From Tritrichomonas musculus (lineage: Eukaryota > Parabasalia > Tritrichomonadida > Tritrichomonadidae): a DNA stretch of 64,000 bases. The notes beneath the pieces were generated by a model. The model did no database searches, was not told the DNA's origin, and saw nothing but the letters and a program-made list of their open reading frames with translations. Every line of letters begins with the position of its first letter. Position 1 is the stretch's first letter. Of the stretch, positions 62,108-64,000 are shown in pieces. The stretch is taken from positions 5,022,001-5,086,000 of the forward strand of contig JAPFFF010000001.1 in the NCBI GenBank assembly GCA_039105265.1, in the 5' to 3' direction. The translations under genes and the position numbers were made by a program.

Positions 62108-63190
62108 ATGAATGCAATTATTTCAAATCCTGTATTTTTTAAAAAGATTATAGACGCTCTTTGTATTCTTATCGAAAGGGTTAATATTCAATGCGATGAA
62201 ACAGGTCTTTCTCTTCAAGCAATTGACGATTCTCAATTATCTTTGATTTCAATGTATATAAATCGAAATTATTTTGAATCATTCGAATGCAGTTCAAACA
62301 CAGTTTTCGGTGTCCAGCTTCAATCGATTCAACAAATTCTTAAATGTGTTAATAAAACAATGACTTTAAAAGTAAGAACAAACGATAAAAAAACTAAACT
62401 TAAGTTTGATATCGAAAATTCAGGAAAGTCTATATCTGTTTCAACCCAATTAATCGACCTTGAGACAGAAAAGTTTAATATCCCAATAATTGAACCTACT
62501 GCTTCAATTACAATGCCAACAAGCGAGTTTCGAAAACTTGTAAGTACTTTAAATCAAAATGGAGACATGGTTAACATTACAGTTTATAAGAATAATGTTT
62601 TTTTATCTACAGATAAAAATCCAAATTTCACAATAAAACTCGATTCAACGTATTCAAAAGGGACTTTTATTACTTCCAATGCCAAAGAACCATTTGATAT
62701 CTGCTTTTCTCTCAGATACTTGAGCTTTTTCACAAAGGCTTGTCCTCTTTCTGAAAAAGTGACAATTGAAATAAACAAAAATTTCCCATTGATAGTCAAA
62801 TTTGATTTTCCTTTTGAAGTTGGCCAACTTAAGTATTTTCTGGCTCCTGTTACAAATGATCAACAATTTCTCATGTCAGACTACAATCAAAAAGAGCAAG
62901 AGTCTTTTGAATTATTTCATTTCAATAATTCAATGGACTCAGAAAAAGTTAATAATTGTGAAAAATCTATTGAAAATGATGATGTTTTAATTAATGGTGG
63001 TGTTTTGATTAATAATGGAGCTGTAGGTTGTGCACAGAGTGAAAATCAGCAAACAAAAGATAGCACATATGATGATAGTACTAAAGAATTGATTGAAGCA
63101 TCATTTAAAATTATTGGCTGGGGACTCAAATGGATATACAACAAATATTTGGCACCAAAGGAAGCTGAACAAGAAAAAAATTCACAATAA
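62108..63190 (+). CDS. PCNA: PCNA sliding clamp with a C-terminal extension
   Basis: Residues 1-250 form a PCNA protomer, the DNA sliding clamp for replicative polymerases. Features are the N-terminal FFKKIIDALCILIERVNIQC, the SLQAIDDSQLSLISM segment, the interdomain loop near LIDLETEKFNIP, and the second-domain strands ending in GQLKYFLAP, matching the canonical LKYYLAP. Canonical PCNA ends about ten residues later. Here another 110 residues follow: an acidic, Asn/Ser/Gly-rich stretch (NGGVLINNGAVGC) and a final amphipathic helix (LIEASFKIIGWGLKWIYNKY). The frame is open and the extension has ordinary codon texture, so it appears real. Being at the C terminus, it would hang from the outer side of the ring. 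Confidence 0.92.
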   Translation: MNAIISNPVFFKKIIDALCILIERVNIQCDETGLSLQAIDDSQLSLISMYINRNYFESFECSSNTVFGVQLQSIQQILKCVNKTMTLKVRTNDKKTKLKFDIENSGKSISVSTQLIDLETEKFNIPIIEPTASITMPTSEFRKLVSTLNQNGDMVNITVYKNNVFLSTDKNPNFTIKLDSTYSKGTFITSNAKEPFDICFSLRYLSFFTKACPLSEKVTIEINKNFPLIVKFDFPFEVGQLKYFLAPVTNDQQFLMSDYNQKEQESFELFHFNNSMDSEKVNNCEKSIENDDVLINGGVLINNGAVGCAQSENQQTKDSTYDDSTKELIEASFKIIGWGLKWIYNKYLAPKEAEQEKNSQ

Positions 63191-63569
63191 GTGATGAGTG
63201 AATCATCATCAATGTTGATAGTACTCTATTCTTATATTAATAAATATGAATCTCAAATTTTATATTACTATATTTATTATTTTTTTTCGAAATAAATATC
63301 TCAGAGAAGATAAAATCAATGAGAATAAAAATTTGTAAACCTTAGAATTTTGAATAAACTCATAGAAAATAATAAAATTTACTCAATTAGGGGTTTGAAA
63401 TTTTTCAATGAGTAAACTATTCAAAATTGAGAAAAAACAAATATGCCCTTAAATAACTGGCTCATCATTATTATTTGACAATACCAAATTTTCAATAAGA
63501 TTTCGTATTTTCTTATTAATTAATAACTGTTAATGCCATTTGTGATGCTTTGTTTAACTTTGAATATGA
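63191..63569. other. Intergenic region, nothing recognised
   Basis: A+T-rich 3' flank of PCNA and remnants before the kinase pseudogene. Confidence 0.5.
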
Positions 63570-64000
63570 AATTATCACTGCGAAACTTTGTTCGAGAAGT
63601 TAATATCATATCAACATTAAATCATCGCTTTTGATTCTGGAGGAGATCCAAATCAGTGAAAATTTCTGAATTTATTCAAAAAGTATCTTTGAAAGAGCAA
63701 ATTGAATTAAACAGATTCATTGCTAGGATTATACAAAGAGACATGCCACCATTCATTGGAATTGCTTCTGCGATGGCTTATTTTCATTCTCACAAAATTA
63801 TTCACCGAGATTTAAAATAGGGCAATATTTTAATGGATGACGATTTATATATTAAAATAACCGTTTTTTTGCTCTCAAAAATTCAAATAGTATTTCTTAT
63901 CAATCCTCAATTGAATCCAAACAAACAATTCTTTATTCATGGCTTGAAATATTATATAAAAATGAATATTCTTGTGTAGGAGACGTTTATTCTTTATTGT
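63570..64000 (+). pseudogene. TKL-type protein kinase pseudogene, running off the window
   Basis: The frame reads FVREVNIISTLNH (helix C region of TKL kinases), is interrupted by a TGA just after HRF, continues through IQRDMPPFIGIASAMAYFHS and reaches HKIIHRDLK, which is followed at once by TAG and then GNILMDDDLYIKIT. Thus the catalytic loop itself is broken by a stop. Downstream sequence changes frame, and GDVYSL at the window edge may be subdomain IX. The upstream ATP-binding lobe before helix C is not visible. It belongs to the same family as the fragment at 5456-5795. Confidence 0.8.

Overview
The window is AT-rich nuclear DNA of a parabasalid (trichomonad) protist, most likely Tritrichomonas foetus or a close relative. 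The clearest marker is a gene for an IBP39-type initiator-binding protein (21484-22389), a transcription-factor family that I know only from trichomonads. Other signs are intron-less genes even at 7 kb, short A+T-rich spacers, TCAYTW-like initiator motifs a few bases before some start codons, stop codons that run into TAAA, Maverick/Polinton debris and fragments of tyrosine-kinase-like (TKL) protein kinase genes. The species name is an inference.

Layout. 0.4-1.5 kb holds a DUF4419 pseudogene. 3.1-4.3 kb is ARP2. 5.5-5.8 kb is a kinase fragment joined to a transposon end. 6.0-8.3 kb is a leucine-rich-repeat/PP2C phosphatase. 8.5-21 kb is a graveyard of mobile DNA: copies of a GATATC-rich TIR element, a virus-like helicase-primase relic, a DDE transposase relic, a Merlin/ISXO2 relic, a 7.0-kb Maverick-like fossil (13539-20555) bounded by short inverted repeats and an 8-bp target duplication, a 586-bp element inserted inside it, and another small TIR element beside it.

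21.5-51.5 kb is a gene-dense housekeeping block: initiator-binding protein, C2-like protein, casein kinase 2 alpha, a full-length talin, a TRAPPC13-like protein, a saposin-GH125 mannosidase, a Lys/Glu repeat protein, dihydroxyacetone kinase, TOR kinase and the farnesyl/geranylgeranyl-transferase alpha subunit. Histone H2A follows at 51.9 kb with a perfect E2F-type inverted repeat in its promoter. ARP2, talin, TOR, CK2 and the prenyltransferase subunit belong to cytoskeleton, adhesion and growth signalling. H2A and PCNA (62.1 kb) are S-phase genes.

52.3-60.4 kb has no host protein gene but is highly structured: a 3.06-kb TIR element filled with about 95 degenerate 22-23-bp tandem units, a foldback element with a GC-rich core, a tRNA-Leu(UAA) gene, and two unrelated TIR elements nested one inside the other. 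The window ends with a short LRR gene, PCNA with a 110-residue C-terminal extension, and a kinase pseudogene that runs off the edge.

The best candidates for something undescribed are the 22-bp-array element (53601-56661), the 21-bp inverted-array element (17553-18138), the GC-core foldback (57014-57356) and the nested pair (57704-60392). All calls come from reading the sequence; no database search was possible.
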